Assembly (NCBI RefSeq): GCF_016864015.1
Contig: NZ_CP045067.1
Location: 1,647,001 to 1,711,000, forward strand
Direction: 5' to 3'
DNA: 64,000 nt
Source of the DNA: Lacinutrix sp. WUR7
GTDB lineage: Bacteria; Bacteroidota; Bacteroidia; Flavobacteriales; Flavobacteriaceae
Of this stretch, positions 1-8,332 are shown one piece after another (the first letter of the stretch is position 1; each line of letters begins with the position of its first letter). The translations under genes and the position numbers were made by a program. The notes under the pieces were generated by a model, which made no database searches, was not told where the DNA came from, and saw nothing but the letters and a program-made list of their open reading frames with translations.

Positions 1-394
1 TGGTTGTTTCGTCTGTAGTTCCTATGCCATACATGGTAGAACCTCCAAAGCAAAATATTTTTATGGGAGCTAATGTATCGTTAACTTTATGTTGTGTTGT
101 TTTACGTTGTCCTAAATTATTAATGGTATTAAATTTTCCTTGAAATGGTTTATGCGAATAATGCAAGTAAGGCGTCCATTGCATTTCTATTGCATTGTAT
201 TCCTGATACATTGTCTTTGTATCCGTTGCGCTCATATTGTCATGCACTTTAGCTTCTATTTTACCAGCAATTTTATGCTCGTATTTTTTTGCATCGTTAT
301 AAGTATACATGGCGGCAAGTATGCATTCTAATAGGATTAATAGAATTCCTATATTCCTAAGTACAATCCAAATATCCTTTAATTTACTTTGCAT
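1..394 (-). CDS. SGNH/GDSL-like hydrolase, N-terminal part (runs off left edge)
   Basis: The reverse strand is open from ATG at 394 to the window edge (131 codons), so the C-terminal part is missing. A hydrophobic segment at about residues 8-28 looks like a signal anchor. Near the edge FGGSTMYG (residues 116-123) resembles block I of SGNH hydrolases, with Ser119 as the candidate nucleophile. It overlaps the end of the upstream methyltransferase by 11 nt (384-394), so the two are probably co-transcribed with the radical SAM gene before them. SGNH proteins in glycan loci often add or remove acyl groups; here that is inference from context. The remaining SGNH blocks are not visible. Confidence 0.6.
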   Translation of the reverse strand, partial: MQSKLKDIWIVLRNIGILLILLECILAAMYTYNDAKKYEHKIAGKIEAKVHDNMSATDTKTMYQEYNAIEMQWTPYLHYSHKPFQGKFNTINNLGQRKTTQHKVNDTLAPIKIFCFGGSTMYGIGTTDETT

Positions 395-1049
395 TTGTTT
401 CTATTTTAAAAATATAATTTTTTTCTGCTAGCACTTTTTTTTCAAAAACAGATGTTAGTTTCAAGTGATGCATTGTAGCTATATTATTGATTTTTTCAAT
501 ATTGCAATCTTGCGATAAAATCATTAAAATAGAAGCGTCATTTCTTTTTGATACTTGCTGAAATGCTTTTTTAAAGTATTCGAAATCTGCACCACAAAAC
601 CAAGCTTTTTCCTTCATAGATTTTGGTGTTTTGGGATAGTATGGAGGATTGATAATAATCCAATCAAAAGGAGCGACATCTAATGCCTCAAATAAATCGG
701 AATATGTTGTTTTTACTAACAAGTTATTTGCTTCTGCAGCAGTATCTAAGGCTTTTAATGCTTTTTTATTAATGTCTGAAGCAGTAACAATCGCTCCTTT
801 AGAAGCTGCGAATAACGAAATAATACCAGAGCCACAGCCTAATTCTAAAAACGTTTTATTTTTTAAATCTAAGTGAGCAATATAGTCTAATAATATTTTT
901 GTACTAATAGTATGATGCGGTGGAAATACACTAGGAACCACTTTAACGGTAATGCCTTTATACGAATAGTTCCTTGTTTTAGAAAAATAGCTTTCTGTTA
1001 AAAATTTAAAAAAAGGATGGGTGATATGTTTTATGAATTTGCGTATCAT
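384..1049 (-). CDS. Class I SAM methyltransferase (small-domain/HemK-like)
   Basis: The 221-residue protein has the SAM-binding motif LELGCGSG (residues 68-75), an acidic residue after strand 2 (ASDIN) and NPPY (134-137). The NPPY motif is typical of N-methyltransferases of the HemK/RsmC type. The frame is open back to 1091, but the ATG at 1049 is preferred because it forms an ATGA overlap with the stop of the upstream radical SAM gene (TGA at 1046-1048). The reading frame downstream overlaps the SGNH gene. The substrate is unknown. Its place in a glycan/lipid locus suggests a small-molecule or sugar substrate, but protein or rRNA methylation is not excluded. Confidence 0.8.
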   Translation of the reverse strand: MIRKFIKHITHPFFKFLTESYFSKTRNYSYKGITVKVVPSVFPPHHTISTKILLDYIAHLDLKNKTFLELGCGSGIISLFAASKGAIVTASDINKKALKALDTAAEANNLLVKTTYSDLFEALDVAPFDWIIINPPYYPKTPKSMKEKAWFCGADFEYFKKAFQQVSKRNDASILMILSQDCNIEKINNIATMHHLKLTSVFEKKVLAEKNYIFKIETNAK

Positions 1050-2566
1050 TCGGAATAAAAACCTTCTATTTCTGGTTGGCGGTATTTCCAAATTTTATGC
1101 AATACCTTAATTTCATAAGGATATTTATAAAATCCAGAATGGTATCTTAATTTAGAAATCCCTTTTAAGATTGTTTTTTTATAACCGCGAATTCTAAAAT
1201 CGGAAACCGTAGGGTAATAGCCATTTAAAACCGTTTCAAAATTCTTGATAGTGTCAATCATATAGGGTTTTAGCCAAGGAGTTAACGGATTTTTTCTTAG
1301 GTCAAAATTTTCCCAACTAGGAGCTATCCATTCTTCTAATGTTTCCGGAAATGAAAATCCGGCATCTAAAATTTGTTGGTATAATTCTGAACCTTCGGTT
1401 GGAACCGGACTGTATAAGTAGATGATAATTTCGGCATTTGGATTAATCGTTTTAATTTCTTTTATAAAATTAATATCCCAAAGGATTTGATCGTACACCT
1501 CCTTTTCTGTTTTTGCGGGCATTCCTAAAACAAAAGATAATTCTGGAATAATGTCTACATCTTTCATGCGTTTTACAAAATCCTTAATCATTTGACCAGA
1601 CTGTGTGCCTCCTTTATTCATTTGTTTTAAAACTTCGTCATTCCCGGTTTCCGCTCCTAAAAACATCATTTTACAACCCGCTTTTCGCATGAGATGTAAA
1701 TCTGCATCCGAATATTTATTTAAGGTGTCAATTCTACCTTCTCCCCACCATTCGATGTTATCATTCAATACCAGATTAGAAAATTCAAGTACTCGTTTTT
1801 TAGAAGTAAAAAAGTTGTTATCGTGAAACTCTATCGCGTCAATATTATGTTTTTCTTTAAAGTAAGTAACATCTTCGTAAATTCTATTGGCAGACATGCC
1901 TTTCCATTTTGCATTGTAAATGGGCACTACAGCGCAAAAAGAACAGGTAAAAGGGCAACCCATGCTGGAGTGGTAAGACAGTGTTTTTTGCCCCATAAAT
2001 GTTTTTGCTAAATAGTTCTTTACCGGATAGAAACTATTTAAATACACGTATGGAAATTTTGCTAACGTGTCTTGATTTAGCAATGCTTCGACAGCTGTTT
2101 TATGATTCGCTCCTTGCTTATCTTGATAAATTAGATTTTTAATTTTTGGAATCTGGTCTACTTGTTCGTTTTCTAAAGCCTCAATTAATTGCGGAAATGT
2201 ATTATCTCCTGGGCCATTAACAATATAATCTACATACCCTGAATTTAAACAAGATTTGTATTGGTTTGCTGGGAAATATCCTCCCCATATGGTGATTGTA
2301 TTTGGGTATATTTCTTTTATTTTTTTTGAAAAAGGAATGGCTTGTTTTAGTTGTGGTCCTGGCATTACTGTACTGCAAAAGTATTTGTAGTCGCCAGTTT
2401 TAAAATAATTATTTATGGTTTCCCATGGATCTTTTTCTAGATTACCATCTACAAAAACGTAGTCGTGTTTTCCGTGTATAGCAGCTCCAACCTGTAAAAT
2501 AGAATTTGGAATTCTATGCTTACCGTTTGCACTTTTTGGGTTGAATAATATTATTTTGTTAGACAA
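1046..2566 (-). CDS. Radical SAM protein with B12-binding-type N-terminal domain
   Basis: The 506-residue protein has the radical SAM cluster motif C204-x3-C208-x2-C211 (sequence CPFTCSFC) for a 4Fe-4S cluster. The N-terminal 150 residues have the layout of a cobalamin-binding domain (VDGNLEKD near residue 40, IWGGYFP near 94), but the usual GEGE loop reads GPGD here. Family members often methylate unactivated carbons or phosphinates, or rearrange rings. The C-terminal part (residues 350-506) matches the extended region of such proteins. It is translationally coupled to the downstream methyltransferase (ATGA). It is one of three such proteins in the first 12 kb. The substrate is not predictable. 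Confidence 0.88.
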   Translation of the reverse strand: MSNKIILFNPKSANGKHRIPNSILQVGAAIHGKHDYVFVDGNLEKDPWETINNYFKTGDYKYFCSTVMPGPQLKQAIPFSKKIKEIYPNTITIWGGYFPANQYKSCLNSGYVDYIVNGPGDNTFPQLIEALENEQVDQIPKIKNLIYQDKQGANHKTAVEALLNQDTLAKFPYVYLNSFYPVKNYLAKTFMGQKTLSYHSSMGCPFTCSFCAVVPIYNAKWKGMSANRIYEDVTYFKEKHNIDAIEFHDNNFFTSKKRVLEFSNLVLNDNIEWWGEGRIDTLNKYSDADLHLMRKAGCKMMFLGAETGNDEVLKQMNKGGTQSGQMIKDFVKRMKDVDIIPELSFVLGMPAKTEKEVYDQILWDINFIKEIKTINPNAEIIIYLYSPVPTEGSELYQQILDAGFSFPETLEEWIAPSWENFDLRKNPLTPWLKPYMIDTIKNFETVLNGYYPTVSDFRIRGYKKTILKGISKLRYHSGFYKYPYEIKVLHKIWKYRQPEIEGFYSE

Positions 2567-2754
2567 ATTATTATTTTTGAATTAAGTAATTAGGGTTTTA
2601 TTCATAATGTTATAGCTCGAATCTTTCTTTGATTCTTGAGCAAATTTAACACTTCATAAGTTTAAATAATCCGTAGCGTCATCCTTTTATTAAAAACCAT
2701 CTGGAGTCATAAAAATTAGTACGTGGAAAGCTATTAAAAAGAAAAATCTTTGTT

Positions 2755-3930
2755 TTATTCATCAATTTTATACTTTAGAGCATAAAACATGCAAAACAAT
2801 TGTGAAATTGCATTGGCTAACATTACACCGGTTACATTATAATCTAAATATAGAAATAATAATGACAATAGGAGGTTGATGATAAAACTAAAAACACATA
2901 TTCTCGCCACAATAGATTCCTTTTTATTCCTTATTAAATTGTAAATATGTGTCGTGTATACATAGGAAGGGAAACTTATAAAATAGCCAATACATATTTG
3001 CAAAAGACTTAGTTTTATTTTATAACCATACCAAAGCGTTGCGTAAATAATACCAACCATAATAAGGTTAATAATTATACCATATTTAATTATTAAGGTT
3101 TTTAAATTCTTAATACTTTCCCCTTTTAGTCGATAAAAATTTTTTACAAAAGGAAAGGATAATAGCGTTACCAAGGATTGTGCGAAAATATAGAAACCGG
3201 AAATAATTTGATATTCGCCTAAAGGCTTGCCATCGTAGAAAAAACTGTAAGCATATACATCTATCTTCGATTGTAAAAATCCGGAAACGCCTAAAATAAA
3301 AAATGGAAAACTTAACAATAGCATATGAAGTTGGAAACTGATTTTTTCAAACTTCAAAAAGGAATGATAATAAATAATAGATACCATAGCCTTTATACCA
3401 ATGCTAATGGCATAACTCTTTATTAAAAGTGTTAGGTCTAATTCGTTTTTTAGTAAAAGTAGTTGCGTAATAAGAGCAATAAAACCAATAGCCTCAATGC
3501 TAATAGATTTTATATAATCTCGATTATAATAGATTATGGATAAAAAGGAATTATGAAGGAATGCACCAAATAACCATAATATTAAGTATAAAAACAAGTG
3601 TTTTGGATACAAGAAATATAGTGCTATAATAAACAGTATGCAGATTGGTAATCTTGCTAGAAAAAGCTGTTGCCAATTGCTAGTCATTTCCTTGGGGTTT
3701 TCACTAAAAACTCTAAGTAAATAGTTCTTATTTCCCCAGCCACTAATAACCGTGGCAATTAGAAAAAACAACAAATATTCTACAAAATTCCCCCAAAGGT
3801 TCTTAGAGAAATAATTAACGATTATAAAGGAAAAAGAAATGGAAAATATAGGATTTAAAACACTCCTAAAACCATTAATTAGTATAGGTAATAAACGAAT
3901 TGTGAGTTTTTTAAGTTGTTTTTTTGCCAT
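2755..3930 (-). CDS. Wzx-like polysaccharide flippase (MATE/MVF-type membrane protein)
   Basis: The 391-residue protein is almost entirely hydrophobic, with roughly ten to twelve predicted membrane segments and a basic N-terminus. The segment around residues 220-260 (a charged LQSKIDVYAY stretch after a hydrophobic run) is like the middle of oligosaccharide flippases of the Polysacc_synt group. It is slightly shorter than usual Wzx proteins (about 400-480). Family members flip lipid-linked oligosaccharides across the inner membrane. It lies between the radical SAM gene and two divergent glycan genes, which supports an export role. The call rests on hydropathy and context more than on diagnostic residues. 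Confidence 0.65.
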   Translation of the reverse strand: MAKKQLKKLTIRLLPILINGFRSVLNPIFSISFSFIIVNYFSKNLWGNFVEYLLFFLIATVISGWGNKNYLLRVFSENPKEMTSNWQQLFLARLPICILFIIALYFLYPKHLFLYLILWLFGAFLHNSFLSIIYYNRDYIKSISIEAIGFIALITQLLLLKNELDLTLLIKSYAISIGIKAMVSIIYYHSFLKFEKISFQLHMLLLSFPFFILGVSGFLQSKIDVYAYSFFYDGKPLGEYQIISGFYIFAQSLVTLLSFPFVKNFYRLKGESIKNLKTLIIKYGIIINLIMVGIIYATLWYGYKIKLSLLQICIGYFISFPSYVYTTHIYNLIRNKKESIVARICVFSFIINLLLSLLFLYLDYNVTGVMLANAISQLFCMFYALKYKIDE

Positions 3931-4022
3931 TTAGAAAAACTTGTAAAACAAGATTAGCAATTTAAGTTATTTCTAAAGCATTTATAGATATATTAGTGAT
4001 TAATGTTATTTTTGGCTTAACA

Positions 4023-5621
4023 ATGAAAAACCTGTTTACAAAGTATCGTACTACATTCGTTTCGCTTTTGCCTATACTCTTGTTTTTGGGTTATTTTTTT
4101 TATAAATCATTATCCTTTCCGCTACACGACTTTGCAAATAGTTATTTTCCAGCATATATTGTAGCAAATGCTAGTCATCCAGATACCATTTTATTTGATA
4201 TCTATGCGTACAATAATTACATATGGAATGTAGGTTACCCAGAAGTATTAGCCGATTTTTATATCAATTCTCCGTTTAATGTTATCGCTTTTTATCCTTT
4301 TGTTTTTATTGAAAACGCATATATAGCCAAAGCTGTTTTTAATAGTATTAGTATGCTGCTTTTTGTTTTTTCTATAGTTGCATTGTATAAAAGGTATGGA
4401 GAGAAGTCGTCTTTATTACTCTATGTATTACCGTTTTTGTTTTATACACCACTAAGAAATCAAATGCTATTTGGTCAAACTTATTTCTTAGTTTTTGCGC
4501 TAATTGTTTTTAGTTTTTTAAGGCTAGAAAAAGCAAGAAATAAAACGGGTGGTTTATTATTAACTTTAGCAGCTTTACTTAAAGTATTTCCTGTGTTTTA
4601 TGGAATAATATTAGTTTTTAATACGAATAGAAAGGCTATTGTTTTTGCTTTTATTAGTGGATTCGTTTTGTTGTTTTTTGGAATATGGATAACAGGAACA
4701 CCGCTTTGGCAGGTTTACTTTTTGGAAGTCATACCAAATGTGATTGCAAATAAAAGTACTGTGAATTTTCAATTCAATGCGCAATCTTTAGACGTGTTTT
4801 ATAAAACGCTTTTTGTGCAAGATGCTTATTACAATCCCAATGTGCTTTTTAATAGTGAAAGATTATATTTTCTAGCAAAATGGATCACTAAGTCCGTCAT
4901 CCTAGGATTCGCCATTTCAATGAGTTTTAAAGCGAAGAAAGAGATTTTAACCTTGCTTTCTATATGGATTGTTACTTTGTTTCTAGTGCAATCTAGAACT
5001 GCTACTTATGCGCAGATTTTGTGGATTATTCCGGCGTTCTACGTCTTTAATGCGAACTGGAATAAAGTGAAAAAAGTAAGTTTCTTTCTCCTTCTATTTG
5101 TAATGTGTAATGTCCCAATGTCACTATTAGAAGATCTACCGGTTTTATTGCGTTTTTCTAGAATGTGGCTCTCGCTTCTTTTAGCTATTCTATTATTTTC
5201 AAATATGGTTAAGTGTAAACCTTTATGGTGCATTGGCGCTTTATTCGTTTTATTATTACCACTTCATTTGGATATGTTTCAGGAACAAAAAATAGATGCT
5301 TCGAAGTATGTTTTAGAGGAGCAAAAGTATTTTATGATTTATGATTTTTCCAAAAGCGGAAACGTATTAACATACGCTGCGCTTGGAAAATCAGGGAAGG
5401 AAATCATACAAACGGAAATTCCAATTTATACTTTTGATAAGACAGCTTGCACCATTGAAAATAATCAAATTTTATACCACGGAAAACCAATTACAAACGA
5501 TCCTTCTTTAAAGAAAAAACCTGTTTTAATAAATAATAGTGAAGTGTATTATCTTACCGATTCTAAGTCGCGAAGAGGTGCATTTACTTTAAAAAAATTG
5601 CATCTAAACATAAAAGATTGA
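4023..5621 (+). CDS. GT87-like (DUF2029) polytopic mannosyltransferase-type protein
   Basis: The integral membrane protein (532 residues from ATG 4023) has about ten membrane segments and an early periplasmic loop containing LHDFANSYFPAY, where the acidic residue resembles the catalytic Asp of GT-C enzymes. The motif LLKVFP in the middle is characteristic of DUF2029/GT87. GT87 members use polyprenyl-phosphate sugars as donors. A soluble C-terminal domain of about 110 residues follows the last helix. The frame is open from a GTG at 3996, but ATG 4023 precedes the hydrophobic N-terminus in the usual way. It is translationally coupled to the next gene. Confidence 0.7.
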   Translation: MKNLFTKYRTTFVSLLPILLFLGYFFYKSLSFPLHDFANSYFPAYIVANASHPDTILFDIYAYNNYIWNVGYPEVLADFYINSPFNVIAFYPFVFIENAYIAKAVFNSISMLLFVFSIVALYKRYGEKSSLLLYVLPFLFYTPLRNQMLFGQTYFLVFALIVFSFLRLEKARNKTGGLLLTLAALLKVFPVFYGIILVFNTNRKAIVFAFISGFVLLFFGIWITGTPLWQVYFLEVIPNVIANKSTVNFQFNAQSLDVFYKTLFVQDAYYNPNVLFNSERLYFLAKWITKSVILGFAISMSFKAKKEILTLLSIWIVTLFLVQSRTATYAQILWIIPAFYVFNANWNKVKKVSFFLLLFVMCNVPMSLLEDLPVLLRFSRMWLSLLLAILLFSNMVKCKPLWCIGALFVLLLPLHLDMFQEQKIDASKYVLEEQKYFMIYDFSKSGNVLTYAALGKSGKEIIQTEIPIYTFDKTACTIENNQILYHGKPITNDPSLKKKPVLINNSEVYYLTDSKSRRGAFTLKKLHLNIKD

Positions 5622-6448
5622 AAGCATTTCTGAAATATTATCTTAAAGATCGAATTGTTTTGTTCAAAAAAACAATGCAACTTCGTTTTTCAAAAACCAA
5701 AAAGCCCATAATAATTCATACCATGGGTAAAGTAGGGTCGTTAAGTGTTTATACCTCTTTAAAAAGAAGTTTAGCTACAACGCCAATATTTCACACCCAT
5801 AATTTAAATGTAAAGGAAGTAAAAAAAGATGTTTTATTTTGCTTTGAAAATGGTGTGTATCCAGGAAGTAGAAGTCCTGTTTTTTTAATAGATAAATATA
5901 TATTGAAAAAGCAAAGGCCTTTTAAAGTCATCACTTTGTTTAGAGATCCTATTGAACGAAATATTTCTGCTTTTTTTGATGCTTTTCAAATTTATGTTGG
6001 TGTTTCTCCAGAAGGATATCAAGGAGATTTGAAGACCTTAGAAAAGTTGTTTTTTCAACAATTGCCACATGCCTATCCATTACAATGGTATGAGGATTAT
6101 ATGTTAAAAGATCTAGATTTTGATGTGTATACCCAGGATTTTGATGCAGAAGCAGGGTTTCAAATTATAAAACAAGAGCAAAATGAAATGCTTCTAATGC
6201 ATTGTGATTTAGCCGATGCTGAAAAGGAAAAATTAATAAAAACGTTTTGTGCTGTTTCCAATTTCCAATTAACAAATACCAATGTGAGAGCAGCAAGTGC
6301 ATCTTCCGATTTATATATAGCATTTAAAAATTATATGCAATTTCCAGAGGAATATATACAAGACATGTATACTTCAAAATATGCGATGCATTTCTTTTCG
6401 GAAAAGCAAAGAAATGTCGCAATAGAAAAATGGACAAAAAAAGAGTAA
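5618..6448 (+). CDS. Putative capsular polysaccharide synthesis protein (NKWYS/sulfotransferase-like)
   Basis: The 276-residue protein begins with a basic stretch and then IIHTMGKVGSLSVY (residues 33-46). This is the hallmark of the putative capsular polysaccharide synthesis/NKWYS family, whose P-loop-like start resembles PAPS-dependent sulfotransferases. FRDPIERNISAFF (about 109-121) matches the second conserved block (R-D-P...N). The start used is TTG at 5618, overlapping the TGA of the GT87-like gene as TTGA. The first ATG (5678) would remove 20 basic residues but keep the motif. A role in decorating the glycan is inferred from family and position. Confidence 0.7.
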   Translation: MKAFLKYYLKDRIVLFKKTMQLRFSKTKKPIIIHTMGKVGSLSVYTSLKRSLATTPIFHTHNLNVKEVKKDVLFCFENGVYPGSRSPVFLIDKYILKKQRPFKVITLFRDPIERNISAFFDAFQIYVGVSPEGYQGDLKTLEKLFFQQLPHAYPLQWYEDYMLKDLDFDVYTQDFDAEAGFQIIKQEQNEMLLMHCDLADAEKEKLIKTFCAVSNFQLTNTNVRAASASSDLYIAFKNYMQFPEEYIQDMYTSKYAMHFFSEKQRNVAIEKWTKKE

Positions 6449-6471
6449 ATCTATCGTTTAAAGAAATCCCT

Positions 6472-7218
6472 TTATTGCGAGGGAAACAATGGAAAACGAA
6501 ATAATTTGTTCTTTTCAAGAACGTATTTTATCGAAACGCTAAGCACGCCAAAACCATAAATATCACTTCTTTTAAAGTTTATAGACGAAGCTTCTTCAAA
6601 ATATTTTGCCGGACAGGAAATTTCACCAATCCTTGCTTTTAAGAAACAGCATTGGGCTAAAATTTCATTATCGAAAACAAAGTCGTTGGAATTCGAATTA
6701 TAATCGATTTTCTTAAGTATTTCTACATTAAAACAACGATAACCAGTATGGTATTCGGATAGTTTTTGAGACATCAAAATATTTTGAAAAAGCGTTAAAA
6801 ACCGATTCGAAATATACTTGTATAGCGGCATGCCATTTTTAACAGCGCCTTCACTCAAAATTCTGGAACCCAAAACAACATCATGCACATTATTAGCGAC
6901 TAAACTACACATGGCTGGTATTAATTTTGGCGTGTATTGATAGTCTGGGTGTAGCATAATTATAATATCTGCATGTAGTTCTAACGCTTTATTATAACAA
7001 GTTTTTTGATTGCCGCCATAACCTATGTTTTTATGGTGCGTAATAACGTGTTTTATACCCAGTAATTTTGCTATTTCTACCGTATTATCAGAACTAAAAT
7101 CATCGGTAAGAATAACATCATCCACAATATCTAAAGGAATTTCCTTATAGGTTTGTTCGATGGTTTTTGCCGCATTATATGCAGGCATTACCACAACTAT
7201 TTTCTTATTATTTATCAC
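6472..7218 (-). CDS. Family 2 glycosyltransferase (DPG/DPM synthase type)
   Basis: The 248-residue GT-A fold protein has VVMPAYNAAKTI at the N-terminus, the nucleotide-binding LTDDFSSDNT (residues 37-46) and HPD (90-92) in place of the usual DAD/DxD metal site, as in dolichyl-phosphate-glucose/mannose synthase-like bacterial enzymes. There is no membrane segment. These enzymes transfer sugar from UDP or GDP to a polyprenyl phosphate or glycan. It is the last gene of the six-gene minus-strand operon and overlaps the preceding lipoprotein gene by 11 nt. It converges with the NKWYS-like gene, leaving a 23-nt gap. Confidence 0.85.
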   Translation of the reverse strand: MINNKKIVVVMPAYNAAKTIEQTYKEIPLDIVDDVILTDDFSSDNTVEIAKLLGIKHVITHHKNIGYGGNQKTCYNKALELHADIIIMLHPDYQYTPKLIPAMCSLVANNVHDVVLGSRILSEGAVKNGMPLYKYISNRFLTLFQNILMSQKLSEYHTGYRCFNVEILKKIDYNSNSNDFVFDNEILAQCCFLKARIGEISCPAKYFEEASSINFKRSDIYGFGVLSVSIKYVLEKNKLFRFPLFPSQ

Positions 7219-8332
7219 TAGTTAAATGATTTACTTCTTGGGTGGAATGCTCTCTAACATCCCCAGAAACTGCTATTGCTTTTAATGGCGAAAAGGGCGC
7301 CACATCTATTCGATGGTATAAATCTCCTAAAAACGGAAATTCATGATGTTGATGTGTTTTTAAACCTTTCAACTTCTTTTTTACTTCCCTTTCTTCCATT
7401 TGCCATTCTAAACTTAATCGTTGCGAAGAAGGTTCTAGAAAAGAGATATATAATAATTCGGTGAGTGTATGTTGTTGCTTTTTGGAATAGTCTACATTGT
7501 ATTTTAACTGTTTTTTATTCGCATGAAAAGTATCTCTAGCAGCAATCATTTTTTGTTGTAATGCTTCCGTAGTTAAAAATCCATTTACATCTTTTTGGTC
7601 TCTAAATAATTGGTTTAGGTTAGATTCGTGACACCAAATACATTTTCCTGGTTTTCCAGCTTTGGTATGTTTCTTATCGGCAACATTTTTTCGGATTCCT
7701 TTTTCGTCGTAAATCCCAAATCGTAATTGTCCATTTTTTAGTAATTCAATAGTTTCAAACTCATAAATGATTTTAGTGATCGAATCTATTTCTTCCGAAA
7801 TCCAAAGTTGATTAAATTCGGATGCTTCCGAAAAATAAATTACGCGATCTTGGAGACCAATACTAGAATTATTGATGTATCCTTTTTGCGGATTAAGCGT
7901 ATAATTTTCCTTTAACTGTTTTAAAGTTTTTGGCGTTTCTATAAGTGCGTAATAATGCTCCGGACTCGCAAGAAGTAATGTGATAAAGCGACCTAGATCT
8001 ATTGTTTTGTTTTTTCGGTATGCTTCCGTTTTTTTTATTTTTAATATCAGTTTCTCAAATACTTTGTTTGCAGTAGGACTGAAACCTATGTTTTGTGTTT
8101 GCAAAGTAATTGTGTTTTCAGAAACTTGCATGTTTTTAGAAGCATTGCAAGGTGTGTTTGCGCCAACATAAGATAAAGCCCATTCTAGACCAATAACCGC
8201 TTTATCTATAGTATCTTCTTCATAAGATTTATTCCATTTTATCTTTAAAAAAGTCACCTCGATGTCTTCTGTATACGGACTTTTACAAGAGACCAAAAGG
8301 CAAGTTATTAGTAGAAGTATCGTTGTTCTCAT
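7208..8332 (-). CDS. Lipoprotein with a single c-type heme motif, function unknown
   Basis: The 374-residue protein starts with a lipoprotein signal peptide and lipobox LVSC (Cys16). One C-x-x-C-H motif (CIWCH, Cys231-His235) predicts covalent heme attachment outside the cytoplasm. The rest is soluble and charged, without other cysteine pairs. I do not recognise the family. It sits between a B12-type radical SAM gene (ATGA overlap at 8329-8332) and a glycosyltransferase (11-nt overlap), so it is coupled to a biosynthetic operon, not to the respiratory genes far to the right. It could pass electrons to a periplasmic modification step, but this is speculation. Confidence 0.7.
   Translation of the reverse strand: MRTTILLLITCLLVSCKSPYTEDIEVTFLKIKWNKSYEEDTIDKAVIGLEWALSYVGANTPCNASKNMQVSENTITLQTQNIGFSPTANKVFEKLILKIKKTEAYRKNKTIDLGRFITLLLASPEHYYALIETPKTLKQLKENYTLNPQKGYINNSSIGLQDRVIYFSEASEFNQLWISEEIDSITKIIYEFETIELLKNGQLRFGIYDEKGIRKNVADKKHTKAGKPGKCIWCHESNLNQLFRDQKDVNGFLTTEALQQKMIAARDTFHANKKQLKYNVDYSKKQQHTLTELLYISFLEPSSQRLSLEWQMEEREVKKKLKGLKTHQHHEFPFLGDLYHRIDVAPFSPLKAIAVSGDVREHSTQEVNHLTSDK

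Noticed and set aside
140-331. Plus-strand 63-codon open frame at the left edge
   Set aside because: It is antisense to the SGNH gene, whose N-terminus and motif are convincing.
1049-1091. Longer N-terminus of the first methyltransferase
   Set aside because: The added residues overlap the upstream gene by 46 nt; ATG 1049 gives a tidy ATGA junction.
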